Shown: in pieces, positions 16,222 to 24,446 of the stretch
How positions within the stretch are numbered: position 1 is the stretch's first letter
Layout of the letters: each line of letters begins with the position of its first letter
Translations under genes and position numbers: made by a program
Notes under the pieces: model-generated
What the model saw: only the letters and a program-made list of their open reading frames with translations
Database searches by the model: none
What the model was told of the DNA's origin: nothing
Origin: Catelliglobosispora koreensis DSM 44566
GTDB taxonomy: Bacteria > Actinomycetota > Actinomycetes > Mycobacteriales > Micromonosporaceae
Assembly (NCBI RefSeq): GCF_000379685.1
Contig: NZ_KB903290.1
Span: 124,001 to 188,000, forward strand
Reading direction: 5' to 3'
Length of the DNA: 64,000 nt

Positions 16222-17504
16222 CCGTGACAGCCTTCGATGCTCACCATCCGCCGAAGCTCGACCTCGTCTCCGACTGTGTCCACTGTGGATTCTGTCTCAC
16301 CACGTGCCCGACCTATGTGCTGTGGGGAGATGAGGCCGACTCGCCCCGTGGCCGCATTGACTTGATGCGCCAGGGGATCGAGGGCGAGCCGCTGTCGGGA
16401 TCGATGGTGCGTCACTTCGACCAGTGCCTGGGCTGCATGGCCTGTGTGACCGCGTGCCCGTCGGGCGTGCGCTACGGCAAGCTGATTGAGGACACACGCG
16501 CACAGGTCGAGCGGCGTCATGACCGTCCGTTGCGGCAACGGTTCTTGCGTGGCGCTATCTTCGCGTTGTTCCCTTATCCACGCCGTCTCCGGCCGATTCG
16601 GTGGGTGCTTATGGCGTACCAGATGATGGGTTTGAAAAAGCTCTTTGGCAAGCGTCCCATGCTCGGCATGACGCCGGCCGTGATGCCCGCCGAACGGCTG
16701 CCGCGGCTCATGCCCGCACAGGGCCAGAAGCGGGCGACAGTCGGGATGCTGACCGGCTGTGTGCAAAGCGCGTTCTTCCCCGGCGTCAACGCGGCCACGG
16801 CGCGGGTGCTGGCGGCCGAGGGCTGCGACGTTGTCATTCCTGCCAGCCAGGGCTGCTGTGGCGCCCTGAGCGTCCACAATGGACGCCGTGACGAAGCGCA
16901 GCGTTTCGCTCGCGACCTGATCGACGCCTTCGACGGTGCGGGCGTTGACTTTCTGGTCATTAACGCGGCCGGGTGTGGCTCGTCTATCAAGGAATACGCG
17001 GAGTTGCTCGCCGAGGATCCCGCCTATGCTGACCGCGCGGCTGCGCTGGCGGCCAAGACCCGTGATCTGACCGAGATTCTGGCCGAGCTTGGCCCCGTCG
17101 CGGTGCGGCACGAACTCGCATTGTCGGTGGCCTATCACGACGCGTGCCACTTGGCACATGCCCAAGGTGTGCGGGCGCAGCCACGGGCACTGCTGGCGGC
17201 GATCCCAAATCTGCGGCTGCGTGAGATCGCCGATGCTGAGATCTGTTGTGGCTCAGCGGGAATCTGGAACATCCTGCACCCGCAGCCGGCCCGTGACCTT
17301 GGCGACCGCAAAGCGGCCAGCGTCGCGGCCACCGGCGCCGACCTGCTCGTGACCGCCAACCCGGGCTGCCTCATGCAAGTCGCCGCCGCGTTGCGCCGCA
17401 CCGGGCAGGCGATGCCCATGGCGCACACCGCGCAAGTGCTCGACGCGTCGCTGCGCGGGGTTCCCGCCTCAGAGCTGATCGCCGCAGGACGGTTGTTCAC
17501 CTAG
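16218..17504 (+). CDS. glcF: glycolate oxidase iron-sulfur subunit GlcF
   Basis: 428 aa from ATG 16218. Two 4Fe-4S motifs lie near the N-terminus: CVHCGFCLTTCP at about 20-31 and CLGCMACVTACP at about 71-82. Two cysteine-rich CCG domains follow, with SQGCCGALSVHNG near 211 and AEICCGSAGIW near 345. The subunit carries electrons from GlcD/GlcE to the quinone pool. Last gene of the aceB-glcDEF operon; its end overlaps the convergent MerR gene by 4 bp. The first cluster region contains a full copy of the recurrent TCCACTGTGGA palindrome (16279-16289). Confidence 0.93.
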   Translation: MTVTAFDAHHPPKLDLVSDCVHCGFCLTTCPTYVLWGDEADSPRGRIDLMRQGIEGEPLSGSMVRHFDQCLGCMACVTACPSGVRYGKLIEDTRAQVERRHDRPLRQRFLRGAIFALFPYPRRLRPIRWVLMAYQMMGLKKLFGKRPMLGMTPAVMPAERLPRLMPAQGQKRATVGMLTGCVQSAFFPGVNAATARVLAAEGCDVVIPASQGCCGALSVHNGRRDEAQRFARDLIDAFDGAGVDFLVINAAGCGSSIKEYAELLAEDPAYADRAAALAAKTRDLTEILAELGPVAVRHELALSVAYHDACHLAHAQGVRAQPRALLAAIPNLRLREIADAEICCGSAGIWNILHPQPARDLGDRKAASVAATGADLLVTANPGCLMQVAAALRRTGQAMPMAHTAQVLDASLRGVPASELIAAGRLFT

Positions 17505-17956
17505 GGGGCGCGATGACAATCTTCGTTGCTTTGGCTCGGTGCCTGAATCGGGGGACTCCAGAGCTGATCCGCCTCACCGCGGGCGAGGTGATCCTCATAG
17601 ACGCGCACCTTGTACCGGATCACGTCCAGGCATTCCTGTAGCTCGCTGAGCTGCTGCTCAACGTGCTTCTCGTGCTCACGCAACAGTTCTAGCCGCTGGG
17701 GCTCATTGCCCGCGCCCTGGCGAGCCAGCTCCACATATTGGCGGATCGCCGCCAGTGACATGCCGGAGGAGCGCAGTTTGGTGCACAGCGCCAGCCATCC
17801 GAGGTCCTCTTCGTGATAGACCCGCCGGCCGTTGGACAGCCGCCGGACCGGGTTGGCGAACAGGCCTTCGCGCTCGTAGAACCTCAGCGCGTGAACACTG
17901 AGCCCACTGCGCTCTGCCACCTCGCCGATGCTCAAATCCACAGAGACCCCCATCAC
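17501..17956 (-). CDS. MerR family transcriptional regulator
   Basis: 151 aa; the start is ATG 17956 or the next in-frame ATG at 17953. The N-terminal helix-turn-helix and wing read SIGEVAERSGLSVHALRFYEREGL and RLSNGRRVYHEEDLGWLAL, followed by a dimerisation coiled coil (LREHEKHVEQQLSELQECL). There is no cysteine cluster like that of metal-sensing MerR proteins, so an organic or oxidative signal is more likely. It diverges from an SDR gene whose promoter holds a perfect MerR-type dyad in a 19-bp spacer, so the SDR is the probable target. Confidence 0.9.
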   Translation of the reverse strand: MMGVSVDLSIGEVAERSGLSVHALRFYEREGLFANPVRRLSNGRRVYHEEDLGWLALCTKLRSSGMSLAAIRQYVELARQGAGNEPQRLELLREHEKHVEQQLSELQECLDVIRYKVRVYEDHLARGEADQLWSPPIQAPSQSNEDCHRAP

Positions 17957-17963
17957 ACAGTTA

Positions 17964-17994
17964 TTGAGCTAGAGCCCACTCTAGCTTCTACGGT
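17964..17994 (+). promoter_or_regulatory. MerR-type promoter with 19-bp spacer and perfect dyad
   Basis: -35 TTGAGC (17964-17969) and -10 TACGGT (17989-17994) are separated by 19 bp, the over-long spacer typical of MerR-activated promoters. Centred in it are perfect arms AGCTAGAG (17967-17974) and CTCTAGCT (17979-17986). It faces the SDR gene at 18033 and lies 8 bp from the divergent MerR start. Confidence 0.8.
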
Positions 17995-18032
17995 CTAAAG
18001 GTCGCCCAATCGGCAACTTTTAGGGGAGAAGC

Positions 18033-18860
18033 ATGAGCGTTTGGTTCGTCACCGGGGCATCACGTGGGCTGGGCGCGCAGATCGTCCGTGAGGCGCTAAG
18101 CCGTGGGCATCAGGTGATCGCGACGGCTCGCGATGCCGCTTCGGTGCTCAAGGCGTACCCGCAAGCGCCGGACACGCTGCTGGCCGTGGCCGCGGATGTC
18201 ACTAGCCAGGAGCAGTTGAACGCCGCTGTCGAGGCTGGCGTGGCCGCGTTTGGCCGCATCGATGTGGTGGTCAACAACGCGGGCTACGGTCTCGTTGGCG
18301 CGGTCGAGGAAGTCTCGGACAAGGCAGCGCGGGAGTTGTTTGACGTCAACGTGTTTGGTGTCTTGAACACGCTGCGGGCGGTGCTGCCGGTGCTTCGGGC
18401 GCAACGATCCGGGCACGTGCTGAACATCAGCTCGGTGGGCGGATTCGCTACCGCTCCGGCGGTCGGGCTGTATGGTGCGTCGAAGTTCGCGCTTGAGGGC
18501 ATCTCCGAGGCGCTGCATGGCGAGCTGGCGCCCCTGGGGGTGCGGGTCACGATCGTTGAGCCGGGCGGGTTCCGGACCGACTTCCTGAACGGGTCAAGCT
18601 TGCAGGTCGAGCCGGTGTCCATCGCCGACTACGCGGCCGGTGCCGGACCGGTGCGCGAAGCGCTGTCCACCAACGACGGCCGCCAAGCCGGCGATCCCGT
18701 CAAAGCCGCCCGCGCCATGGTCGACATCACTGAAGTGCCCTCGCCGCCGCTGCGCCTTCAGCTTGGCGCGGACGCGGTCGCCCGCATCGAGGGCAAGCTT
18801 GAGCTGGTGCAACGCGAGCTGGACGAGTGGCGTCACGTGGCTTTGTCCACTGACATCTAA
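18033..18860 (+). CDS. SDR family NAD(P)-dependent oxidoreductase
   Basis: 275 aa, ATG 18033 with GGGGAG upstream. Classical short-chain dehydrogenase: nucleotide motif TGASRGLGAQI at 8-18, VVNNAGYG near 80, SSVGG near 134, and catalytic YGASKFALEG near 147. It oxidises or reduces an unknown alcohol or carbonyl. The gene sits behind a MerR-type promoter, so expression is probably induced by whatever the neighbouring regulator senses, as for aldehyde- or electrophile-detoxifying SDRs (inference). Confidence 0.92.
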   Translation: MSVWFVTGASRGLGAQIVREALSRGHQVIATARDAASVLKAYPQAPDTLLAVAADVTSQEQLNAAVEAGVAAFGRIDVVVNNAGYGLVGAVEEVSDKAARELFDVNVFGVLNTLRAVLPVLRAQRSGHVLNISSVGGFATAPAVGLYGASKFALEGISEALHGELAPLGVRVTIVEPGGFRTDFLNGSSLQVEPVSIADYAAGAGPVREALSTNDGRQAGDPVKAARAMVDITEVPSPPLRLQLGADAVARIEGKLELVQRELDEWRHVALSTDI

Positions 18861-19141
18861 GCTTCGTCGCCGGCCAGTGCGGCGTGCCACGCTCGCTCAG
18901 CTTCGGTGCTGGCACGCCAATCGTCGCCGCGTACCTCCCACATCGCGACCAGCCCGAGGAGTTCCTCGGGGGTCGTGGCGCTAAAGAGACGGCCGTCTTT
19001 TTCCGCTTCGTACTCGGCGGTGTAGCCGTTGGCGTCGTCGCCCTCGTAGCTCAACGTCACGGCGTAACCCTTGGCGTGCAACGCATACAGCGCCGGGGCG
19101 GCGGTGTTGCCCGCCACCCTGATCCTGGTTGTGTAGTTCAC
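18857..19141 (-). CDS. small hypothetical protein
   Basis: 94 aa from the in-frame GTG at 19141 (NYTTRIRVAGNTAAPALYALHAKGYAV); the frame stays open to a TTG at 19327. It is acidic and soluble, with YEGDDANGYTAEYEAEKDGRLFSATTPEELLGLVAMWEVRGDDW, resembling small unannotated actinobacterial proteins. The start is unclear: a good GAGGAGG site lies upstream, but the GTG 8 nt after it (19217) is in another frame and reads only 12 codons (LPLVAAASPLK). That GTG also sits in a GAGCAC-G-GTGCTC palindrome (19212-19224). The gene overlaps the SDR end by 4 bp. Function unknown. Confidence 0.55.
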   Translation of the reverse strand: MNYTTRIRVAGNTAAPALYALHAKGYAVTLSYEGDDANGYTAEYEAEKDGRLFSATTPEELLGLVAMWEVRGDDWRASTEAERAWHAALAGDEA

Positions 19142-19357
19142 GCTATCGATAATGGACGCAAGTTCGTCAGTTGCGATAGCTACTTCAGAGGGCTGGCCGC
19201 GGCGACGAGGGGGAGCACGGTGCTCACCTCCTCGCGCAATGCGGTCGCCGCGCAGCCAATCATTTACCGGCGGGTCAAGTGACCCAAGGCATTCAAAGAC
19301 AGCAGGTGCGGGGCCATCGGCGCGCAAGGGAGTGCCTGAAGCTCTACAGTGCCGGGC

Positions 19358-20536
19358 ATGACTGAGATGGGAACGGACTGGCGCGTGGTCGATGGCGTGG
19401 CGACGGCTTGGTTCGGCGCGCCTTCGCTGATCGAGGGGGCCGCGCTAGCCGGGCGCATCGTGGAGCTGTCGGCGGGGATCGTGGCCGACCTGCGTGCGAC
19501 AGGCGTACGCGTGCGCCTGGACACAGGCGAGCACGCTGAGGCCGTGTCGGCGGTGGCAAGGGATCTCGGGCTGGCCGCGAACCCGGCGGTGCTGCAGCAA
19601 GTGGGCGTCGTGTTCGAGTCGGCGGACCCGTCGGTGGTAAGGCGGTTCTGGCAGCGGGTCCTCGATTACGCGCCTGGGCGAGACGGCGGTTTGGCGGATC
19701 CGCTGCGGCGCGACCCCGCGATCCGGATCCGGCAATCGGCCGAGTCACGGCCGTTGCGAAACCGCGTCCATCTCGACGTGGTGCGGCCGGCCGCGGTGGT
19801 CGAACAGGCGGGTCTCGGTGAGGCAGGGGGACCCTTCGGGGTGTGTCACGCCGACCCCGAAGGCAACGAGGTCGACCTGGTGCCCGGCGGGGCGCTCGGC
19901 GAGAAGATCGGGATAGCGGACTGGCAGGCGGTGTTCAGCGCGATGGCGTGCTACCGCGTCACCTCGCCGGGGCAGCAGCGTGACCTCGTTTCGGCGGCGG
20001 CGGCGCTGGCCGTGGAGGCGGGCTTCCCGTTGCTCATCGATCTGCGCCCCGGGCTGGTGATTATCGACAGCGGTAAGGATCAGTGGGAGGACGAAGCTCA
20101 TGGCCTCGACCTCGACTTCACCGACCTCGCCGCGAACCTGCAGACCGCTGCCCGCGAACTTGGGGCCACCGCGGATCCGGCGCTGCCGCGCTTCGCTCAG
20201 CTTTTCCTTGATGCGGCGGACGTCGCCGCGATCCGCGCGTTCTGGACCGCCGCGCTCGGCTACACCCAGGACCGGCGAGCCGGGGCCAGCGACATCCACG
20301 ATCCGCGACGGCTAAATCCGGTGCTGGTCTTCCAAAAGCTCGACGCTTCGGACACGCAGCGGCGCCAGCAACGCAACCGCGTCCACTTTGAACTCGCTGT
20401 CCCCTCAGACCTCGCGCGCACGCGCCTTGCCACGATCGTCGCGGCCGGTGGCCAGCTCCTGGACGAGTCGCAGGACCGATGGCGGGTGGCCGATCCCGAA
20501 GGCAACGAGTTGGTAATCGTAGGCGCCTCAAGGTAG
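19358..20536 (+). CDS. duplicated PCD-like/VOC fusion protein
   Basis: 392 aa from ATG 19358; a GTG at 19349 is possible. The sequence TACAGT ends 7 nt before the ATG, so it may be leaderless. Two halves repeat the same layout. Each has a ~75-residue module resembling pterin-4a-carbinolamine dehydratase (first half DWRVVDGVATAWF, LAGRIVELSAGIVADL; second half DWQAVFSAMACYRV, LVSAAAALAVEAGFP). Each is followed by a Glyoxalase-6-type VOC module (FESADPSVVRRFWQRVL ... DPEGNEVDLV; LDAADVAAIRAFWTAAL ... DPEGNELVIV). The dehydratase catalytic histidines are not clearly conserved, so that module may be structural. A hairpin overlaps the stop. Confidence 0.7.
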   Translation: MTEMGTDWRVVDGVATAWFGAPSLIEGAALAGRIVELSAGIVADLRATGVRVRLDTGEHAEAVSAVARDLGLAANPAVLQQVGVVFESADPSVVRRFWQRVLDYAPGRDGGLADPLRRDPAIRIRQSAESRPLRNRVHLDVVRPAAVVEQAGLGEAGGPFGVCHADPEGNEVDLVPGGALGEKIGIADWQAVFSAMACYRVTSPGQQRDLVSAAAALAVEAGFPLLIDLRPGLVIIDSGKDQWEDEAHGLDLDFTDLAANLQTAARELGATADPALPRFAQLFLDAADVAAIRAFWTAALGYTQDRRAGASDIHDPRRLNPVLVFQKLDASDTQRRQQRNRVHFELAVPSDLARTRLATIVAAGGQLLDESQDRWRVADPEGNELVIVGASR

Positions 20537-20567
20537 AAAGCCCCGCGTCAACGACGCGGGGCTTTCT
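20535..20567. terminator. strong terminator hairpin
   Basis: Perfect 15-bp arms AGAAAGCCCCGCGTC (20535-20549) and GACGCGGGGCTTTCT (20553-20567) with a 3-nt loop overlap the stop of the preceding gene and abut the end of the inverted F5/8C fragment. It works on both strands. Confidence 0.88.
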
Positions 20568-20569
20568 AG

Positions 20570-20938
20570 CTAGCTGCCGTACACCTCGAAGGTGAAAAGG
20601 CTGTATCCACACGCGGTGCCGCGAGTGGTGCCATAGATGCGGACGTAACGGGTCTGGGCGTTCAGCCCGGTGTTGTCATCGGTGCCACCGTTTCCGCCCG
20701 TGATGGTTCTGATCGTGGTCCAGGTAGAGCCGTTAGGTGAGGTCTGGATTTGGTATCCGCTGCCGTAGGCGGCTTCCCACACGAGCCGCACGCGAGTGAT
20801 GGTGTAGGTCTGTCCAAGGTCGACACGGATCCATTGCGGGTCGGAGAACTGGCTCGACCAGCGGGTGGTAGCCGAGGTGTCGACGGCATTCGACGCGGGG
20901 AAGGCGCCGGATTCGACACTGGAGGCCGTGGCGGGCTT
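20570..20938 (-). pseudogene. inverted C-terminal fragment: F5/8 type C (discoidin) domain
   Basis: Read on the minus strand from 20938 it gives KPATASSVESG, WSSQFSDPQWIRVDLGQTY, RVRLVWEAAYGSGYQI, GGNGGTDDNTGLNAQ and RYVRIYGTTRGTACGYSLF, ending at a stop at 20570: a whole F5/8C sugar-binding module without start or signal peptide. It is clearly paralogous to the module ending the forward gene at 22369 but differs at many positions. A Trp conserved in that copy (GTAWGYS) is Cys here (TGG to TGT), suggesting decay. Homology stops abruptly at about 20938, where the forward fragment begins. Confidence 0.8.
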
Positions 20939-22369
20939 GGCACCGGCTGGTTCGGCGGCGACGCCAACTCCGCTTTGTACCGCATCGAATACAACTCCGG
21001 CACGTGTTCGGTTCCCATCCCGGTGGCCAACGCCAACGTGACTGGCGGGCCCGCGCCACTGGCCGTCAACTTCAGCTCAGCGGGCACGGTCGACCCGGAC
21101 AACTCCGGGCCGCTGTCTTACGCCTGGGACTTCACTACCAACGGCAGCACCGATTCCACAGCTGCCAACCCGTCGTTTACCTACACCGCCAACGGGCAGT
21201 ACACCGCTACGCTGACCGTGTCCGATCCCGACTGTGGCAGCGCGACAGCGAGTGTTGTCATCAACGTCGGCGGGGCTTCGGTCACGCTGACACTGCCCAA
21301 CAACGGCCGGGTGTTCGCCTTCGGTGACGCGATTCCGTTCCAGATCAACGTTTCTCACCCCGGCGGCCCGGCCGTGGACTGCTCGCGGGTGAGACTGAAC
21401 TACATCCTTGGCCACGACAGCCACGGTCACCCGATGACCAGTGTCACCGGCTGTTCGGGCACGATCCAGACCACAGTGGACGGTGAGCATGACCCCAATG
21501 CCAACGTCTTCGGCGTGCTTGACGCTGAATACACCGCACCGGGCTCGACCGTGCAGGTGCACGCACCGCAGGCCGTGCTGCAGCCACGCACCCGGCAGGC
21601 CGAACACTTCAGCAGCCAGCAGGGTGTGACCGTCGTCGCCAAGCCAACGGCCAACGGCGGCAACGCTATCGGCAACATCGCCAATGGCGACTGGATCGCG
21701 TTCACGCCATACAACCTCAGTGGCGTAACGTCTTTCAGCGCCAGAGTAGCGTCAGCGGGTGTCGGCGGAACGCTGACGCTGCGCACCGGTTCGCCGACCG
21801 GCACGGTCGTCGGGTCGGCAACGGTTGCTCCCACTGGCGGCTGGGAAAACTGGGTCAACGTCACCGGCGCCATCAGCACGTCGACCACCACGACGGCGCT
21901 CTACCTGGTTTTCACCGGCGGAGCCGGAGCGCTTTTTGACATCGACCAATTCACCCTCAACGGCGGGATTCCACCAGCGACGAACTTGGCTCTGAACAAG
22001 CCCGCCACCGCATCGAGCACTGAATCGGCCACCTACCCGGCGTCGGCGGCCGTTGACGCCAGCGCCACCACCCGGTGGTCAAGCCTGTTCTCCGATCCGC
22101 AATGGATCCAGGTCGACCTGGGACAGAACTACAACATCAACCGGGTCCGGCTGGTTTGGGAAGCGGCCTACGGGTCGTCGTACCAGATTCAGACGTCCCT
22201 GACCGGAACTGGCACCTGGACCACCATCAGATCGGTGACCGGCGGAAACGGCGGAACCGATGACAACACGGGTCTGAGCGGCCAGGCCCGCTACTTGCGC
22301 ATCTATGGCACCGCGCGGGGAACCGCCTGGGGCTACTCGCTATTCACCTTCGAGGTCTACGGAAGCTAA
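20936..22369 (+). pseudogene. 5'-truncated secreted PKD-CBM6-F5/8C protein
   Basis: The coding homology begins mid-domain at GTGWFGGDANSALYRIEY, the last strand of a PQQ/soluble-aldose-dehydrogenase-type beta-propeller. It continues with a PKD domain (PLAVNFSSAGTVDPDN, LSYAWDFTTNG), a linker (LTLPNNGRVFAFGD), a CBM6 module (RQAEHFSSQQGVTVV, WIAFTPYNLSG, FDIDQFTLNG) and a terminal F5/8C module (ALNKPATASSTESATYP ... FTFEVYGS). No signal peptide, enzyme domain or proper start remains: upstream, the frame runs antisense through the inverted F5/8C fragment. It is a gene broken at a rearrangement junction. Confidence 0.8.
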
Positions 22370-22376
22370 AAGACAT

Positions 22377-22409
22377 GCCCAGTCTGAGGAGGCCCTCCTC
22401 AGACTGGGC
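22377..22409. terminator. strong terminator hairpin
   Basis: Arms GCCCAGTCTGAGGAGG (22377-22392) and CCTCCTCAGACTGGGC (22394-22409) are fully complementary. The real loop will be the inner few bases. It separates the convergent PKD-protein fragment and the HNH gene. Confidence 0.88.
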
Positions 22410-22418
22410 AACGATGCG

Positions 22419-23051
22419 TTAGCAGGTGCCAAGCATACTGTTGAGGGCTGATTTCTCCGCGCTGTCAACGGTTAGCGCGTAGTACCACTTGACCTGGATC
22501 CAAGCGCGGGCATAGGTGCAGCGAAATGAGGACAGCGGTGGCTGCCACTGGGCCGGGTCCTGGTCGCTCTTGGACTGGTTGACGTTGTCGGTGACCGCCC
22601 ACAGTTCTGGCCCGCCGAGATCGTTGGCATAGGTTTGCCGCTTGGCCGTGGTCCAGGCCCAGGCGCCGGAGCTCCAGGCTTCAGCGAGCGGGACCATGTG
22701 GTCGATGTCGATATCGGTGGGGTTAGTCCACGTCGCACCGTCGAACGGGCTGTACCACGATCCCGACGTCGGATAGCAGCTGCTGTTGACCACAACGTTG
22801 GTGCCGTCGCGTTTGAGCACCTGCTCGCGGGTGTTGCAGGAGCCAGTGATCGTGATCCAGTGGGGGAACAGGTCACGGTTGTAGCTGGAGTGGTGTGACT
22901 CGGCAGCGACAGTGAGGGCGTTGAGCCGGCTCAACGCGGTGCTGTAGGACGGAATGTTTGGCGGTGTCGCGTGGGCCGGTGTGGCCGCGAACGTCAGCGA
23001 CAGCACGACGGCGGCCAGTGCAGCGACCGCGGCCTTGAACATGCGGGTCAC
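22419..23051 (-). CDS. secreted HNH endonuclease family protein
   Basis: 210 aa from the GTG at 23051, chosen because AGGAG lies 7 nt upstream; an ATG 9 bp further in is the alternative. Signal peptide: RMFKAAVAALAAVVLSLTFAATPAHA, cleaved after AHA. The mature part carries the HNH/DUF1524-type nuclease core: DIDIDHMVPLAEAW (catalytic His) and ELWAVTDNVNQSKSDQDPAQW. Cysteine pairs (GSCNTREQ, NSSCYPT, FRCTYARAW, LGTC) fit an exported, disulfide-bonded enzyme. Such small secreted nucleases of actinobacteria are thought to degrade extracellular nucleic acid. Confidence 0.88.
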   Translation of the reverse strand: MTRMFKAAVAALAAVVLSLTFAATPAHATPPNIPSYSTALSRLNALTVAAESHHSSYNRDLFPHWITITGSCNTREQVLKRDGTNVVVNSSCYPTSGSWYSPFDGATWTNPTDIDIDHMVPLAEAWSSGAWAWTTAKRQTYANDLGGPELWAVTDNVNQSKSDQDPAQWQPPLSSFRCTYARAWIQVKWYYALTVDSAEKSALNSMLGTC

Positions 23052-23287
23052 GGGGGAACTCCTGACTGTCCGCAGCCGTCGCCGGACGGGGGTTCCGGCG
23101 GGGGGCACGGTGCAGACAAATCGAGCATCCCAAATGCATGAGTGAACGAGTCACACCTGTTACCGAAGTTGGCATGAACGTCACGCGAAAAGAGGAACCG
23201 TGGCGCCGCCATGGTTCTTGCCATTGAAGAGATTTGCCGGGCTCGGCCGGCCACGGTGGCACCCGTGACCGGCCGGAGTATCGCGAA

Positions 23288-24256
23288 CTAGTTGCGCCAT
23301 TCCTGCGCCGTGTTGCCGTTGCAGGTGTCTAGCCGTAGGCGTGCGCCAAGGCTGTCAGGCTGCGGGGTGACCGACACGCAAAGGCTGGTGCCTTCGCTGC
23401 GGATGCGGTAGACGGCCATGCGGTAGCTGTCCCAGCGAGTCACCTCGAATTGCCACAGCTGACTGCGGCTGTTGCCGCAGTCCCATTGGATGAGCTTGGC
23501 GCCGATGGTTTGTGAGCCCCACTCGGTGTCGAGACACTTGCGCGAATGCAGCACCTTGAGCTGAACCGTTGACCCGGCACCTGTCGGTGACTGGTACCAG
23601 TACTGGTTGCGCCCGGCTTCGAAGTTCCAGAGCCAGACCGCGGCGTTTCGGGCCGTCGACGCCCCTGAAACGTCCATCACGCGGGAGGTGGCGGGATTGC
23701 TCAGTGGGTGGTTGAGGGTCCATTCCTGGCCGAGGCCGCCGTTGCACCGGACCTGGCGAAGCTTGGCACCCCACGGTGAGATGTCGGTTGGCGCGTCGAG
23801 GCACAGTCCACTGTGGAACGCCCGTAGCCGGTAGATGGGCTGACCCCACGAGTCGTTGCGCACGACCTCCGGCTGCCAGGCCTGGTTGTTCCATCCGTTG
23901 CAGTCCCACTGCTGAACCCGGGCGAACTCCAGGGTGCTGACGCCCTCGACATCGAGGCAGCGTTTGCTGTGCGCGGCTTTGATCTCCCAGGTGTAGGGCG
24001 CGCCCGGGCGGGGATTGAGAAGCCAGTTTTGGTTACGGTCGCCGTGAAATCCCCACAGCCAGATATCCGCGCCATTGTTCAGGGATCCATCCCGTACGTC
24101 GATGACGAGCTGGCTGCCGCTGGCCAGCGTGGCCCGGTCGGCCCACAGCTCGGCCGCGGCGGCCATCGGAGCCGGGCCAGCGGCGGAAACGAAGGCGGCC
24201 ATCAGCGTGCCGAGCCCCGCCCGCAGTGTCCAGCGCATGGTTCTGCTTTGGTTCAT
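23288..24256 (-). CDS. secreted protein with two ricin-type beta-trefoil lectin domains
   Basis: 322 aa, start ATG 24256 with AGGAG 5 nt upstream. Signal peptide: basic N-terminus, hydrophobic LGTLMAAFVSAAGPAPMAAAA. Six QxW repeats are visible (QNW, QAW, QEW, QYW, QLW, QEW), making two trefoils at about 45-180 and 190-322. Each has CLDV- or CLDT-type sugar-binding segments (KRCLDVEGV, GLCLDAPTD, KCLDTEW). There is no catalytic domain, so it is a free lectin, probably binding galactose-type sugars or glycan debris. A smaller lectin of the same family lies at 49523. Divergent from the sigma-sensor gene. Confidence 0.88.
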   Translation of the reverse strand: MNQSRTMRWTLRAGLGTLMAAFVSAAGPAPMAAAAELWADRATLASGSQLVIDVRDGSLNNGADIWLWGFHGDRNQNWLLNPRPGAPYTWEIKAAHSKRCLDVEGVSTLEFARVQQWDCNGWNNQAWQPEVVRNDSWGQPIYRLRAFHSGLCLDAPTDISPWGAKLRQVRCNGGLGQEWTLNHPLSNPATSRVMDVSGASTARNAAVWLWNFEAGRNQYWYQSPTGAGSTVQLKVLHSRKCLDTEWGSQTIGAKLIQWDCGNSRSQLWQFEVTRWDSYRMAVYRIRSEGTSLCVSVTPQPDSLGARLRLDTCNGNTAQEWRN

Positions 24257-24330
24257 GGTGGCTCCTATCCGGACTCAAGTGCGACGCGAGCCGCCGCATC
24301 TACCGGTATTCGCGTCCGTGGCGCCGCGAT

Positions 24331-24372
24331 CTAACAGTTTCCGGCGGAGATTTTTCGCCGGCTAGTTGTTAG
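24331..24372. promoter_or_regulatory. nested inverted repeat between lectin and sigma-sensor genes
   Basis: Outer arms CTAACA (24331-24336) and TGTTAG (24367-24372) enclose inner arms CCGGCG (24341-24346) and CGCCGG (24356-24361) about a T-rich loop. The nested symmetry, centred in the intergenic space of two divergent genes, suggests a regulatory site or structured leader rather than a terminator. Confidence 0.4.
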
Positions 24373-24446
24373 GTGATCACGGTGTGGCACGAATACCTGA
24401 CGAAGCGTGTTGTCCAACGTCGATGCGTTCGGAAGGATGGGCCACG

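Noticed and set aside
19176-19224. 12-codon leader peptide after a good GAGGAGG site (minus strand)
   Set aside because: Could be an upstream leader of the 18857 gene, but there is no attenuation structure and the codons show no amino-acid bias; mentioned only under that gene.
20750-20935. N-terminal extension of the PKD protein frame
   Set aside because: The frame is open, but the sequence is the antisense of the inverted F5/8C fragment, so it is not ancestral coding sequence.
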